From NCBI GenBank assembly GCA_024687845.1, contig JAILEL010000295.1:62001-126000 (forward strand): 64,000 bases of DNA, read 5' to 3'. Position numbers and translations under genes: made by a program. The notes under the pieces are model-generated. The model searched no databases and was not told the origin of the DNA. It saw only the letters and a program-made list of their open reading frames with translations. This DNA is from Eubacterium sp. (GTDB lineage: Bacteria; Bacillota_A; Clostridia; Lachnospirales; Lachnospiraceae). Of the stretch, positions 8,090-18,064 are shown in pieces. The stretch's first letter is position 1. Each line of letters opens with the position of its first letter.

Positions 8090-9760
8090 TTAGAAAAGTC
8101 CTACGATTTCTCCACTTTCCAGTACATCAATTCTTTCGGCAGCTGGGCTCTTTGGAAGGCCTGGCATAGTCATTATAGCTCCAGCAATAGCTACTACGAA
8201 GCCTGCTCCAGCAGAAACATATACCTCACGAATATTAACATTATATCCTGTAGGTCTGCCGAGAAGCTTTTGATCATCTGAAAGTGAATACTGGGTTTTT
8301 GCCATACAAACAGGCATATTTCCAAATCCAAGTGATTCTATACGTTTAAGAGCATTTTTAGCTTCAGTACTATATTCTACACCATCTGCGCCATATATCT
8401 CTTTTGAGATTGTTTCAATCTTTTCTGTGAGTGACAGACTATCCTCATATAAGAACTTGAATTCAGGACTTCCTTCTTCTATAGCTTCAAGTACCTTAGC
8501 TGCAAGCTCCTGTCCACCAGCGCCACCTTTCTCCCAAACTTCAGAAACAGCAAAACGGCAACCAGTTTTCTCAACAAAACTCTTAATAGCCTCGACTTCT
8601 GCATCAGTATCAGATACGAATTTGTTAATAGTAACAACCACTGGTACATTGTATTTCTTAAGATTTTCGATATGCTTTCCAAGATTTACAATACCCCTGT
8701 TAAGCGCATCTACATCTTCATTCTTTAAGTCTTCCTTCTTAACTCCGCCATTATATTTAAGTGCTCTTGCTGTAGCAACAAGAACAACTGCATCTGGCTT
8801 AATACCAGCCATACGACACTTAATATCCAGGAATTTTTCAGCTCCAAGATCTGCACCAAAGCCAGCCTCTGTAATAACATAATCAGCAGCCTTAAGGGCA
8901 ATCTTTGTAGCTCTTACAGAATTACATCCATGAGCGATATTGGCAAATGGTCCTCCATGTACAAATACAGGATTGTTCTCAAGAGACTGAATCAGATTAG
9001 GTCTGATAGCATCCTTAAGAAGAACTGTCATAGCACCTACACATTTAAGATCAGCAGCTGTAACAGGCTCATTATCATAATTATATGCAACAATAATTCT
9101 TCCAAGTCTTGCTTTAAGATCTTCAAGATTCTCAGCCAGGCAAAGAATAGCCATAACCTCTGTTGCAACAGTTATACAGAAATGATCCTCACGAACCACA
9201 CCATCAAGTCTTTTACCAAGACCAATTGTAATATTTCTGAGAGCTCTATCATTCATATCAAGGCATCTCTTAACTACAACTCTCTTTGGATCAATACGAA
9301 GCTCATTGCCCTGAAGCAGATGATTATCCAGCATAGCACACATAAGATTATTTGCAGAAGTAATAGCATGAAAGTCACCAGTAAAATGGAGATTGAGCTT
9401 ATCCATAGGAACTGCCTGTGCATATCCTCCTCCTGCTGCTCCGCCTTTTATTCCAAAGCATGGTCCAAGAGAAGGCTCTCTCATAGCAACTACAGAGTTC
9501 TTGCCCATCTTATTAAGTGCATCATTTAATCCAAGTGTAACTGTTGTTTTTCCTTCACCTGCAGGTGTTGGATTGATAGCTGTTACAAGTACGAGTTTTC
9601 CATTTTCAGCAGATTCAAGTTTTTCAATAAATTCATCCGAGATTTTAGCCATACTACGGCCATACATCTCAATATCCTCTTCCTCTGCTCCTATCTTAGA
9701 AGCAACCTTTCTGATATCTAGGAGTGTTGCCTCCTGAGCAATCTCAATATCTGTTTTCAT
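8090..9760 (-). CDS. fhs: Formate--tetrahydrofolate ligase
   Basis: ATP-dependent synthesis of 10-formyl-THF from formate. The start at [10 protein letters not shown] gives 556 residues, the standard family length, and is preceded by AAGGAGA; an upstream ATG would add 13 residues without homology. The nucleotide-binding loop is [11 protein letters not shown], followed by the conserved [14 protein letters not shown] and [15 protein letters not shown]. Paired with folD immediately downstream it forms a formate-assimilation module. Confidence 0.96.
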   Translation of the reverse strand: MKTDIEIAQEATLLDIRKVASKIGAEEEDIEMYGRSMAKISDEFIEKLESAENGKLVLVTAINPTPAGEGKTTVTLGLNDALNKMGKNSVVAMREPSLGPCFGIKGGAAGGGYAQAVPMDKLNLHFTGDFHAITSANNLMCAMLDNHLLQGNELRIDPKRVVVKRCLDMNDRALRNITIGLGKRLDGVVREDHFCITVATEVMAILCLAENLEDLKARLGRIIVAYNYDNEPVTAADLKCVGAMTVLLKDAIRPNLIQSLENNPVFVHGGPFANIAHGCNSVRATKIALKAADYVITEAGFGADLGAEKFLDIKCRMAGIKPDAVVLVATARALKYNGGVKKEDLKNEDVDALNRGIVNLGKHIENLKKYNVPVVVTINKFVSDTDAEVEAIKSFVEKTGCRFAVSEVWEKGGAGGQELAAKVLEAIEEGSPEFKFLYEDSLSLTEKIETISKEIYGADGVEYSTEAKNALKRIESLGFGNMPVCMAKTQYSLSDDQKLLGRPTGYNVNIREVYVSAGAGFVVAIAGAIMTMPGLPKSPAAERIDVLESGEIVGLF

Positions 9761-9825
9761 AATGTAACTTGTCTCCTTTTTTATTCTATGAAGCTGCATT
9801 TAAAACAGCTTGAATAATATAGCTA

Positions 9826-12800
9826 CTATTGTAATGCTTCTTCAAACTGTGTCATATTCATCAGTATCTTACGTGGTTTTGTTCCTTCTTCCGGACCTAC
9901 CACGCCAAATTCTTCAAGCTGATCCATAATACGAGCTGCTCTGTTGAAACCTATTCTTAACATTCTCTGAAGATATCCAATGGATGCCTTGTCTTTTTCG
10001 ATAACGTATCTGGCTGCATCTTCAAAGAGCTCATCGTATCTTGATTCGTCTGAATCACCCGAATTCCCGCCAGATCCAGAGGAGCTTGCTCCAGCCTGCT
10101 CGATAGAGCTTGCAATGCTGTCATCATAGGAAGATTCACCATAGCTCTTTTTAATAAAGTCAACCACTGAAACTATCTCTTCATCTGAAAGATATGCTCC
10201 CTGAAGTCTGACTGGCTTAGTATATCCTGTTGGATAGAAAAGCATATCTCCATTACCAAGAAGTTTTTCAGCACCAGCCATATCAATGATTGTTCTCGAG
10301 TCAATCTGTGATGATACAGAAAGAGCAATTCGGGATGGAACATTTGCCTTAATAAGGCCAGTAATAACATCAACCGAAGGCCTCTGAGTTGCAATGATCA
10401 AATGTATTCCTGCTGCTCTCGCCAGCTGGCAGATTCTGACTATAGAATCTTCAACCTCTTTATGAGCAACCATCATAAGATCTGCAAGCTCATCCACAAT
10501 TACAACAATCTGTGGCATATTTCTGAACTGAGGATCATCATTAGGTCCTTCATCATTAACCTTCTTATTAAATCCTTCTATATTACGTACACTGTATTTT
10601 TCAAAGAGCTGATAACGCTTAGTCATCTCATCAACAGCCCAATTAAGTGCACCGGCTGCTTTTTTCGCATCTGTAACAACCGGAATAAGAAGATGAGGAA
10701 TACCATTATACATGGAGAATTCTACTCTCTTCGGATCGATCATGATCATCTTGACCTTATCAGGTCCAGACTTATACAGAATACTCATAATAAGTGTATT
10801 GATACAAACTGATTTACCAGAACCTGTAGCACCAGCAACAAGCAAGTGAGGCATCTTGGCTATATCAGAGATAATAATCTGACCACTAAGATCCTTACCT
10901 ACTGCAAAGCCTATATTGGATTTAAATCTGTTAAATAAATCATTATCAATAAGATCCCTGAATCTTACCATCTGTTTTTCTTTATTAGGAATCTCAATAC
11001 CTATAGAAGCCTTTCCTGGAATAGGAGCTTCTATTCTGATGTCCGTTGCAGCAAGAGCAAGCTTAATATCATTTTCAAGAGAAAGTATTTTATTTACTCT
11101 TACACCTTGATCAGGCTGTAGCTCATATCTTGTAATTGAAGGACCAACACTACAATCGGTAATTTTGACTTTAACTCCAAAGCTTTCAAGAGCAGACCTC
11201 AGAAGCACCGCAGTCTCCTTTATTGATGAGTCAGCTGATCTGTTAAAGGCTGAGCGTCCACCTGATTCAAGCAGCTTCATCGGAGGAATAACATATTTCT
11301 TCTTTACCTCTTTCTGATGTTCAATCTCATTTTCAATCTGAGCAGTTGCCTCTGCCTTATCAGCAGCAGTAACCTTCTCCTCTTCTTCAGCAGCTACCCC
11401 AGCTGATGCAGGAGAATTATTCTTTGCTACGGATGAAGAAGAATTATTCTTTGTTGCAGAATTATTTGCAGATGTTTTTGCAGCTTTGGTTGTCGTTTTT
11501 CTATTTATAGTTGTCTTTGTAAGTGTATTTCCGGATACATCATCCAAAGGATCTTCACCAGAGATTCTATTAGAAACCTTATCACTTACACTACTATAGA
11601 AGTCATCTGGATTATAAGGACTTACATAATTATCATTATCAAATGAATCAGCGGAAGCTTCTCCATAGATATCATTATCTATATCAGCATTCTTGTCATT
11701 ATCTGATGAGTCTGCATAAATATTATCAGGAGAAGAATTGTAACCATAATTAACTTCTGGAATATCATTTGAATCATCTGAAAATGTACTATCTGAAAGA
11801 TTATTAAGAATATCATCATACAAAGGATCATCATCTAATCCCAGAGGATCATTATAAGTTCTGGAATCTATCTCCAGATCAAGCGCATCCTTCTCTTTCT
11901 TACTCTTACGAGTACTTTCGGATTTGCCATTATTATAAAATGCATTTGTATAATTAATCTCTGCAAGAAGATCTTCACCTGCTCTGGTAACAGTTTTGCG
12001 TGGTTGTCCAGGCATAGCTATTTCTGACTGAGATATAGGAATGATATTCTGGGATGTAGCAGTTTTCTTAGTGCTCGTATCAACCTGAGGAAGAATCTCA
12101 TGAACTTCTTCTTCAGCTACAATTTTATTAACCTTAGATTTCTTTCTTTCAGTTGTTTTAGTCTTATCGTTTTTCTCAAGTACTCTGATATTTTCAAGAA
12201 TATCGCGGCCACTGCTCTTTCTTCCAGCAACCTTTCTTCTGGTATCTTCATACTCGTCTACTTTACTGCCACGTCCACCACCGCGTTCATAATAGTCATC
12301 ATATTCATCTTCATCAAAATCATCATACTCCGGATCATAATCTGGATCATCCGGATCTAAATGTTTCTTTACATTTAATGAATTAAAATCAAATAATACC
12401 TTAAACATATCAAGGATTTTTATATTTGTAATCTCAATAAATGCAATAATAATGAGAAGAACTGTGATTATTATTGCGCCAACGCGACTGATAACTTTGG
12501 AAAGCAGAGTAATGAGTCCGCCAAATACAATACCACCGCCACGATGATCTGAATAACCATCAAGAAAAAGTGTCTTAACACCAACACCTGAAACTCCTAC
12601 AATAAACTGACATATTGCGCCAATTGCAAAAATTAGAATAAAAATCCATATAAGCTTCTTCAGAATTATAGGCTTTGGACCATTTACAAGAAGAAAACAA
12701 TAAGCAATTAAAAATACAACAGGCAAGAAATAAAATGTAGCACCGAAGAGTCCGAAGAAAAATCCACTAATTACAGTTCCTACCTTTCCGCATATGCCAT

Positions 12801-13047
12801 AAGTTCCCAGGATAAGAATAAGACATACGGCGGTACAAATTATAGCGTATATTTCCCGAAGATTTTCCGGTGGGGTTTTTGCCTCTTCTATTTCAAGAGC
12901 TCGTTGTTTCTCGTAGGCTTCTCTCTTTTTAGTTGTGCCATTAGATCTACTGCTGGTTTTTGCAGAAGTTTTGCGGGTAGACTTTCGAGTATTCTTTCCC
13001 GACGAATTACTTCTGGAAGAACTGCCTGTTCCTTTTTTGGCTGCCAT
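9826..13047 (-). CDS. ftsK: DNA translocase FtsK/SpoIIIE
   Basis: Septum-located DNA pump for chromosome segregation at division or sporulation. The N-terminus is very basic and Ser/Thr-rich, then four or five membrane segments (about residues 60-200). A long Asp/Ser/Asn-rich low-complexity linker follows (about 215-570). The motor domain has Walker A GATGSGKS near residue 738 and the Walker B region QIVVIVDELADLMM, and a C-terminal winged-helix gamma domain contains SIGYLQRMLRIGFNRAARIMD. Length 1073 residues, within the family range because of the linker. The start has AAGGTGG 6 nt upstream. A terminator hairpin lies just ahead of its ribosome site. Confidence 0.95.
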   Translation of the reverse strand: MAAKKGTGSSSRSNSSGKNTRKSTRKTSAKTSSRSNGTTKKREAYEKQRALEIEEAKTPPENLREIYAIICTAVCLILILGTYGICGKVGTVISGFFFGLFGATFYFLPVVFLIAYCFLLVNGPKPIILKKLIWIFILIFAIGAICQFIVGVSGVGVKTLFLDGYSDHRGGGIVFGGLITLLSKVISRVGAIIITVLLIIIAFIEITNIKILDMFKVLFDFNSLNVKKHLDPDDPDYDPEYDDFDEDEYDDYYERGGGRGSKVDEYEDTRRKVAGRKSSGRDILENIRVLEKNDKTKTTERKKSKVNKIVAEEEVHEILPQVDTSTKKTATSQNIIPISQSEIAMPGQPRKTVTRAGEDLLAEINYTNAFYNNGKSESTRKSKKEKDALDLEIDSRTYNDPLGLDDDPLYDDILNNLSDSTFSDDSNDIPEVNYGYNSSPDNIYADSSDNDKNADIDNDIYGEASADSFDNDNYVSPYNPDDFYSSVSDKVSNRISGEDPLDDVSGNTLTKTTINRKTTTKAAKTSANNSATKNNSSSSVAKNNSPASAGVAAEEEEKVTAADKAEATAQIENEIEHQKEVKKKYVIPPMKLLESGGRSAFNRSADSSIKETAVLLRSALESFGVKVKITDCSVGPSITRYELQPDQGVRVNKILSLENDIKLALAATDIRIEAPIPGKASIGIEIPNKEKQMVRFRDLIDNDLFNRFKSNIGFAVGKDLSGQIIISDIAKMPHLLVAGATGSGKSVCINTLIMSILYKSGPDKVKMIMIDPKRVEFSMYNGIPHLLIPVVTDAKKAAGALNWAVDEMTKRYQLFEKYSVRNIEGFNKKVNDEGPNDDPQFRNMPQIVVIVDELADLMMVAHKEVEDSIVRICQLARAAGIHLIIATQRPSVDVITGLIKANVPSRIALSVSSQIDSRTIIDMAGAEKLLGNGDMLFYPTGYTKPVRLQGAYLSDEEIVSVVDFIKKSYGESSYDDSIASSIEQAGASSSGSGGNSGDSDESRYDELFEDAARYVIEKDKASIGYLQRMLRIGFNRAARIMDQLEEFGVVGPEEGTKPRKILMNMTQFEEALQ

Positions 13048-13062
13048 ACTTTACCACCTTTA

Positions 13063-13086
13063 AAACCCTCCGCGAATATCACGGAG
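13063..13086 (-). terminator. Hairpin/terminator between GH94 and ftsK
   Basis: CCCTCCG and CGGAGGG form a stem with a 9-nt loop, followed on the minus strand by TTTTAAAGG. It lies between the GH94 stop and the ftsK ribosome site and may end GH94 transcripts or attenuate read-through into ftsK. Confidence 0.6.
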
Positions 13087-13175
13087 GGAAATTTATTGTT
13101 AGAATGAATTCAATTTATAACATCTAACGATTACAATCTTTATATTTTATAACCACCTAAACGAAAATAAGATTT

Positions 13176-15587
13176 TTACATAACGAAGATAATCTCATTT
13201 TCATCTGCCAGCTTATCTGCTGGGATATAGTTATCAGAGAGCTGCTCTCCATTCAGAGTAACGCTCTTATAACCTGATTCTGCCCCATCCGGATTCTGAA
13301 CCTTAATGGTAAGATGCTTTCCTCTGAAATCCTTTGATATTTCAAATTCTTTCCAATCAGATGGAATAGACGGAGCAATCCTAAGTCCATAAAAGTCCGG
13401 TCTCATACCCATCATACCTTCAACGCAGCCAACCATAACAGTTGATGCAGTTCCAGTGAGCCAATGTACATGAGCACGTCCATGCTTAGGACTATCTTTT
13501 CCTTCAACAAACTGTCCAAAGCAATATGGTTCCAGTTTTCTAATTTCAGCCTTATCATTCTGAGCTGCAGGAGCATTTTCCATAAAATACTGGAAGGCTC
13601 TGTTGCCATGTCCCATAAGTGATTCAGCAAGAATTAGCCAGCCCTGTGGCTGTGAGAAAATACCACCATTTTCCTTGGTGGAAACATTAAACAGAAGCAT
13701 AAGAGCCCCATCAAATGCATGTTCCTTGTAAGCAGGAGCCATAAGCATAACACCATAATCAGTATTAAGCTCTCTGTTAACACTATCAAGTGCCTTTTCT
13801 GCCTGCTCTTTAGTGGCCAGTCCACTGATAACTGACCAGCTCTGAGGATTAAGCCACATTGAAGCTTCTGGATCCTTTCTGTCTCCAATAACCTGACCAC
13901 TTTCCATGAAGCCTCTGATGAATCTGTCTTCATTCCAGCATTTATCATTCAGAATCTTTCCGAGTTTTTCCTGCTGCTCATCAATATAAGCAATATACTC
14001 AGAATCATTCTTGTATTCAGCAAATTTCTTAATAATTGTAAATGCATAATACAACTGGAATGCAACGAATGTAGATTCGCCCTTCTTTCCAAGTCTGAGA
14101 CAGTCATTCCAGTCAGCATGAAGTCCGGCAGGCATGCCGTGAGTACCAAGTCTGTTCATAGAGAAATCAATAGCTCTCTTCAAATGATCATAAACTGTAC
14201 CCTCATCTTTATTAGCATAAACAATCACTTCATCTATAAAGTCAAGATTTCCTGATTCAGAAATGTATTTGAAAACTGTAGGGAATAACCAGAGTGCATC
14301 ATCTGCTCTATATGCAGGATGACCTGTTTCTTTAGCATATACAGAATTCTCATCGTTTTCATCAGGGCAGGTCTCATGACCAGCATTATGTGTGAACTTA
14401 ACCAGTGGAAGTCCACCACCATTATCTACCTGTGCAGAAAGCATAAACCTGATCTTATCAGCTGCTGCTTCCGGATCAAGATGAATAATACCCTGGATAT
14501 CCTGAACAGTATCTCTGTAACCATATCCATTTCTTAGTCCACAATAGGTAAATGAAGCTGCCCTGGACCAGATAAAGGTCATAAAACAGTTAAATGCATT
14601 CCATGTATTAATCATTGAGTTAAACTCGTCGCTTGGAGTTTTAACTTGGAAATGTGACAGTTTGCCATGCCAATATGAAACTAATTCTTCAAAATCAGCG
14701 TTTACCTTAGCTGAAGGATCATTGTATTCTGCAAGAATCTTCTCAGCATCTTCATCACTCTTCATACCTACGATGAAAACAAATTCCTTCGTCTCACCTG
14801 GAGCAAGAACTATCTTAGATGAAAGAGCTCCACAGCTGTTAAGGTTATAATTCAATTCACCACCAAGATCACCAGTTTCTACTCCTACAGGATTCGAGTA
14901 GTTTCTGTAACTTCCAAGAAATGCTTCCTTATCTCCACAATATGAAGAAACTTCAGCACCAGAAAGGCCTAAAAATCTTGTCTTAACAGTACTACCATTT
15001 ACAGCAGATTTGCTGACATTTTCATTTATAGTCTGTTTAATTCTATTATTAACAAAGTATGTTCTTGTAATAAAAAGAGTATATTGGAGATTTACCTGAT
15101 CCTGTTCATAATTACCCTCATTTGTGAACTCAGCAAATCCGGTTACCGTAATATCCTTCTGCTTATCAGAAGCATTAGTTACCTTCACACTCCAAACCTC
15201 ATAGGTTTTATCAAGAGGAACATAATAAAGAGCTTCTGTTTTAACCTGGTTGTACTCTGAACTTATCACTGTATACGCAGTACCATGACGCACTTCACTC
15301 TTAAATGTATCAAGAGGTTTTCCAACAGGCATCCATGAGTTTGACCAGTAATCACCAGTTTCATTATCACGAAGATAGATATATCTGCCCGGCTGATCAA
15401 AGCTGTTAAATACATATCTCAGAATTCTACCATCTGCTCCTGATTTTTCGAAGCTGTAGCCACCTGCATTATTAGATATAATTGCTCCATAAGCAGGGGA
15501 ACCAAGATAATTAGCCCAAGGAGCCGGTGTATCTGGCTTAGTTATAACGTACTCTTTCTTTGTTTCATCAAAATATCCATATTTCAT
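13176..15587 (-). CDS. GH94 family phosphorylase, probable cellobiose phosphorylase
   Basis: Cytoplasmic phosphorolysis of cellobiose (or a related beta-glucoside) to glucose-1-phosphate plus glucose. The start at MKYGYFDETKKEYVI (803 residues) is set by GGGAGG 8 nt upstream; an in-frame ATG 63 nt earlier lacks this. Features: an N-terminal beta-sandwich domain with NNAGGYSFEKS, an (alpha/alpha)6 barrel with RNGYGYRDTVQD, the catalytic-region motif ADWND at about 491-495, and a C-terminal domain with HVHWLTGTASTV. No signal peptide. Length and motifs fit cellobiose rather than chitobiose or cyclic-glucan enzymes, but substrate choice is inference. It pairs logically with the GH5 cellulase elsewhere in the window. 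Confidence 0.9.
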   Translation of the reverse strand: MKYGYFDETKKEYVITKPDTPAPWANYLGSPAYGAIISNNAGGYSFEKSGADGRILRYVFNSFDQPGRYIYLRDNETGDYWSNSWMPVGKPLDTFKSEVRHGTAYTVISSEYNQVKTEALYYVPLDKTYEVWSVKVTNASDKQKDITVTGFAEFTNEGNYEQDQVNLQYTLFITRTYFVNNRIKQTINENVSKSAVNGSTVKTRFLGLSGAEVSSYCGDKEAFLGSYRNYSNPVGVETGDLGGELNYNLNSCGALSSKIVLAPGETKEFVFIVGMKSDEDAEKILAEYNDPSAKVNADFEELVSYWHGKLSHFQVKTPSDEFNSMINTWNAFNCFMTFIWSRAASFTYCGLRNGYGYRDTVQDIQGIIHLDPEAAADKIRFMLSAQVDNGGGLPLVKFTHNAGHETCPDENDENSVYAKETGHPAYRADDALWLFPTVFKYISESGNLDFIDEVIVYANKDEGTVYDHLKRAIDFSMNRLGTHGMPAGLHADWNDCLRLGKKGESTFVAFQLYYAFTIIKKFAEYKNDSEYIAYIDEQQEKLGKILNDKCWNEDRFIRGFMESGQVIGDRKDPEASMWLNPQSWSVISGLATKEQAEKALDSVNRELNTDYGVMLMAPAYKEHAFDGALMLLFNVSTKENGGIFSQPQGWLILAESLMGHGNRAFQYFMENAPAAQNDKAEIRKLEPYCFGQFVEGKDSPKHGRAHVHWLTGTASTVMVGCVEGMMGMRPDFYGLRIAPSIPSDWKEFEISKDFRGKHLTIKVQNPDGAESGYKSVTLNGEQLSDNYIPADKLADENEIIFVM

Positions 15588-15652
15588 GTAATTAGCCTCC
15601 CATATAATCACGTTTATGGTTAATGAGCTGAAATCCCCCAAACATTTCACTC

Positions 15653-15716
15653 GGCGCTATGCGCCGCCTTCCCTTCACTTTGCTCAAAGAGCTCAGTGTC
15701 CCTCGCAAGGGAAGGC
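15653..15716. repeat. Hairpin cluster between pnp stop and GH94
   Basis: Two adjacent inverted repeats: GGCGC-TAT-GCGCC (15653-15665) and GCCTTCCCTT / AAGGGAAGGC (15666-15675 with 15707-15716), the second enclosing CACT/AGTG. It begins 16 nt after the pnp stop and is far more GC-rich than its surroundings. No T-run follows on the minus strand, so it is more likely an RNA-stabilising or repetitive element than a plain terminator. Confidence 0.6.
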
Positions 15717-15731
15717 ATATTCATTTAGTAT

Positions 15732-17819
15732 TTATTCCTGAACAGTAACAAGCGCAAGACTGATCTTACCCATTCTGTCAATATCAAGAACCTTAACTTC
15801 AACATGATCACCAATATTAACTACATCTTCAACCTTTTCTACTCTTTCTTTAGCAAGCTTTGAAATGTGAATCAAACCATCCTTGTTAGGTGCAAGCTGT
15901 ACAAAGGCTCCAAATGGCATTATTCTTACTACTTCACCCTCGTATACCTTACCAATTTCAATAGGATCTACTATTGAATGGATAGTCTTGATTGCCTGAT
16001 CAATACCCTCTTTATCTGTTCCACATACTGAAATATTTCCGTCATCGTCAATGTCAATCTTAACACCAGTCTCTTCAATAATAGTGTTGATTGTCTTTCC
16101 ACGCTGACCAATTACTTCACCAATCTTCTCAGGATCGATTGTCATAAACTTAATCTTAGGTGCATATTCATTTACTTCCTCACGTGGAGCAGGAATAGCC
16201 TTAAGCATGCACTCATCAAGAATGAAGAATCTTGCCTGTCTTGTACGTTCAATAGCACCCTTAATGATTTCATTTGTAAGACCATGAATCTTAATATCCA
16301 TCTGAATAGCTGTAATACCTTCCTTAGTACCAGCCACCTTGAAATCCATATCTCCGAAGAAATCCTCAAGTCCCTGAATATCTGTAAGAAGAACGAAATC
16401 ATCATCTGTTTCGCCAGTTACAAGACCACAGCTGATACCTGCTACAGGAGCCTTGATAGGAACACCAGCAGCCATAAGTGACATACATGATGCACAAGTT
16501 GAACCCATGGATGTAGATCCATTTGATTCAAAAGTCTCGGAAACGGCACGTATTGCATAAGGGAAGTCTTCTTTATCAGGAATCACCGGAAGAAGTGCTC
16601 TTTCAGCAAGAGCTCCATGTCCTATCTCACGACGTCCAGGACCACGGCTAACCTTTGTCTCGCCTACTGAATAAGATGGAAAATTATAATGATGCATATA
16701 TCTCTTCTCAACGATATAATCATCCAGACCGTCAACCTTCTGAGCTTCTGAAAGAGGTGCAAGTGTAACGATATCACAAATCTGTGTTTGTCCTCTTGTA
16801 AACATAGCTGAACCATGGACTCTTGGAATTATATCAACTTCAGCAGCAAGTGGTCTTATCTGATCAAGTGCACGACCATCTGGACGCTTATGATCTTTAA
16901 GAATCATTTTACGAACTGTCTTCTTCTGATACTGATAAAGTGCATCGCCCAGGAAGCTAAGCCATTCTTCATTGTCAGCATATCTTTCCTTCAGCATATC
17001 CTTAAATGCATCAATATTCTTTTCTCTTGTCTGCTTATCATCTGTAAATACAGCCTCTTCCATCTGTTCTGGTGGAATAACTGTCTTAATATCTTCAAAG
17101 AGTTCTTCAGGAACAGCGTAGCTCTTATATTCGAACTTAGGCTTTCCGCACTCTTCAACAATCTTATCAATAAATTCTATAACCTTCTGATTAACTCTGT
17201 GTGCCTCAAAGATAGCCTCAAGCATCTTTTCTTCAGGAACCTGATTAGCACCAGCCTCGATCATGATAACCTTATACTTAGTAGAAGCTACTGTAAGGTT
17301 AAGATCTGAAACTGAAAGCTGTGCAGCACTTGGATTAAAAACAAGATGATCATTAATAAGACCAACCTGTGTTGTTGCACATGGTCCATCAAATGGGATA
17401 TCAGATATTGACACAGCTATAGCTGAACCAAGCATTGCTGTAAGCTCAGGTCTGCATTCAGGATCAACTGAAAGAACTAAGCTCTCAAGTGTAACGTCAT
17501 TTCTAAAATCTTTTGGGAAAAGAGGACGCATAGGACGATCGATAACACGACATGTAAGAACTGCATTTTCTGATGCCTTGCCCTCTCTCTTATTGAAACC
17601 ACCAGGTATCTTACCTACTGCATACATCTTCTCATTATACTCAACTGAGAGTGGGAAGAAATCGATACCATCTCTTGGCTCCTTAGAAGCGGTAGCTGTA
17701 GAAAGAACTACAGTATCACCATAGTGAATAAGAACTGCTCCGTTAGCCTGCTTACCAACTCTGTCAACATCGACTCTGAGAGTCTTGCCGGCAAGCTCCA
17801 TTTCAAACTTCTTGTACAT
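15732..17819 (-). CDS. pnp: Polyribonucleotide nucleotidyltransferase
   Basis: Phosphorolytic 3'-5' exoribonuclease of the RNA degradosome. The start MYKKFEMELAGKTLRV (695 residues) has AAGGAG 8 nt upstream; an upstream ATG would add 32 residues that read as leader. Two RNase PH domains (the second with RRPDGRxL-type KRPDGRALDQIRPL, TRGQTQ and GRREIGHGALAERAL), a KH domain (GEVIGQRGKTINTIIEETG) and a C-terminal S1 domain (GKVYEGEVVRIMPFGAFV). Its 245-nt leader is highly structured and contains a terminator-like stem. Family relatives are often autoregulated through the leader. Confidence 0.96.
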   Translation of the reverse strand: MYKKFEMELAGKTLRVDVDRVGKQANGAVLIHYGDTVVLSTATASKEPRDGIDFFPLSVEYNEKMYAVGKIPGGFNKREGKASENAVLTCRVIDRPMRPLFPKDFRNDVTLESLVLSVDPECRPELTAMLGSAIAVSISDIPFDGPCATTQVGLINDHLVFNPSAAQLSVSDLNLTVASTKYKVIMIEAGANQVPEEKMLEAIFEAHRVNQKVIEFIDKIVEECGKPKFEYKSYAVPEELFEDIKTVIPPEQMEEAVFTDDKQTREKNIDAFKDMLKERYADNEEWLSFLGDALYQYQKKTVRKMILKDHKRPDGRALDQIRPLAAEVDIIPRVHGSAMFTRGQTQICDIVTLAPLSEAQKVDGLDDYIVEKRYMHHYNFPSYSVGETKVSRGPGRREIGHGALAERALLPVIPDKEDFPYAIRAVSETFESNGSTSMGSTCASCMSLMAAGVPIKAPVAGISCGLVTGETDDDFVLLTDIQGLEDFFGDMDFKVAGTKEGITAIQMDIKIHGLTNEIIKGAIERTRQARFFILDECMLKAIPAPREEVNEYAPKIKFMTIDPEKIGEVIGQRGKTINTIIEETGVKIDIDDDGNISVCGTDKEGIDQAIKTIHSIVDPIEIGKVYEGEVVRIMPFGAFVQLAPNKDGLIHISKLAKERVEKVEDVVNIGDHVEVKVLDIDRMGKISLALVTVQE

Positions 17820-17913
17820 ATTGTTTCTCCTTTTCTTTTCAGGGCTATGCCCACTTAATTTGTGTTGACCCTGCAAAGCTTTTTTTCCGAAACAACTGAA
17901 AGAATGTGAAAAC

Positions 17914-18044
17914 AAAAAACCTTTATTATGATAACACTAAAGGACTTCACAGCCTTTCAGTAGTCTCGGGAGCAGGATATGATACTTCCATATCCAAGCT
18001 CGCAGAATCCACTCAAGTTTACCATAATAAAGGGTGCTATTCAA
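17914..18044 (-). promoter_or_regulatory. Structured pnp leader with terminator stem and candidate internal promoter
   Basis: On the minus strand CCTTTATTATG (18033-18023) pairs with CATAATAAAGG (17930-17920), which is followed at once by T6 (17919-17914). The enclosed ~90 nt contain a perfect 7-bp hairpin (GGATATG/CATATCC, 17995-17975) and GACT/AGTC (17965-17943). A good promoter, TTGAAT-17-TAAACT with an extended -10 TG (18044-18016), overlaps the upstream arm. Read-through RNA from aroE-aroK could form the terminator stem; RNA from the internal promoter would lack its 5' arm. That is a simple switch favouring independent pnp transcription, or the segment may be a small RNA. Confidence 0.5.
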
Positions 18045-18064
18045 GAATAATTTTATTTCAGTAT

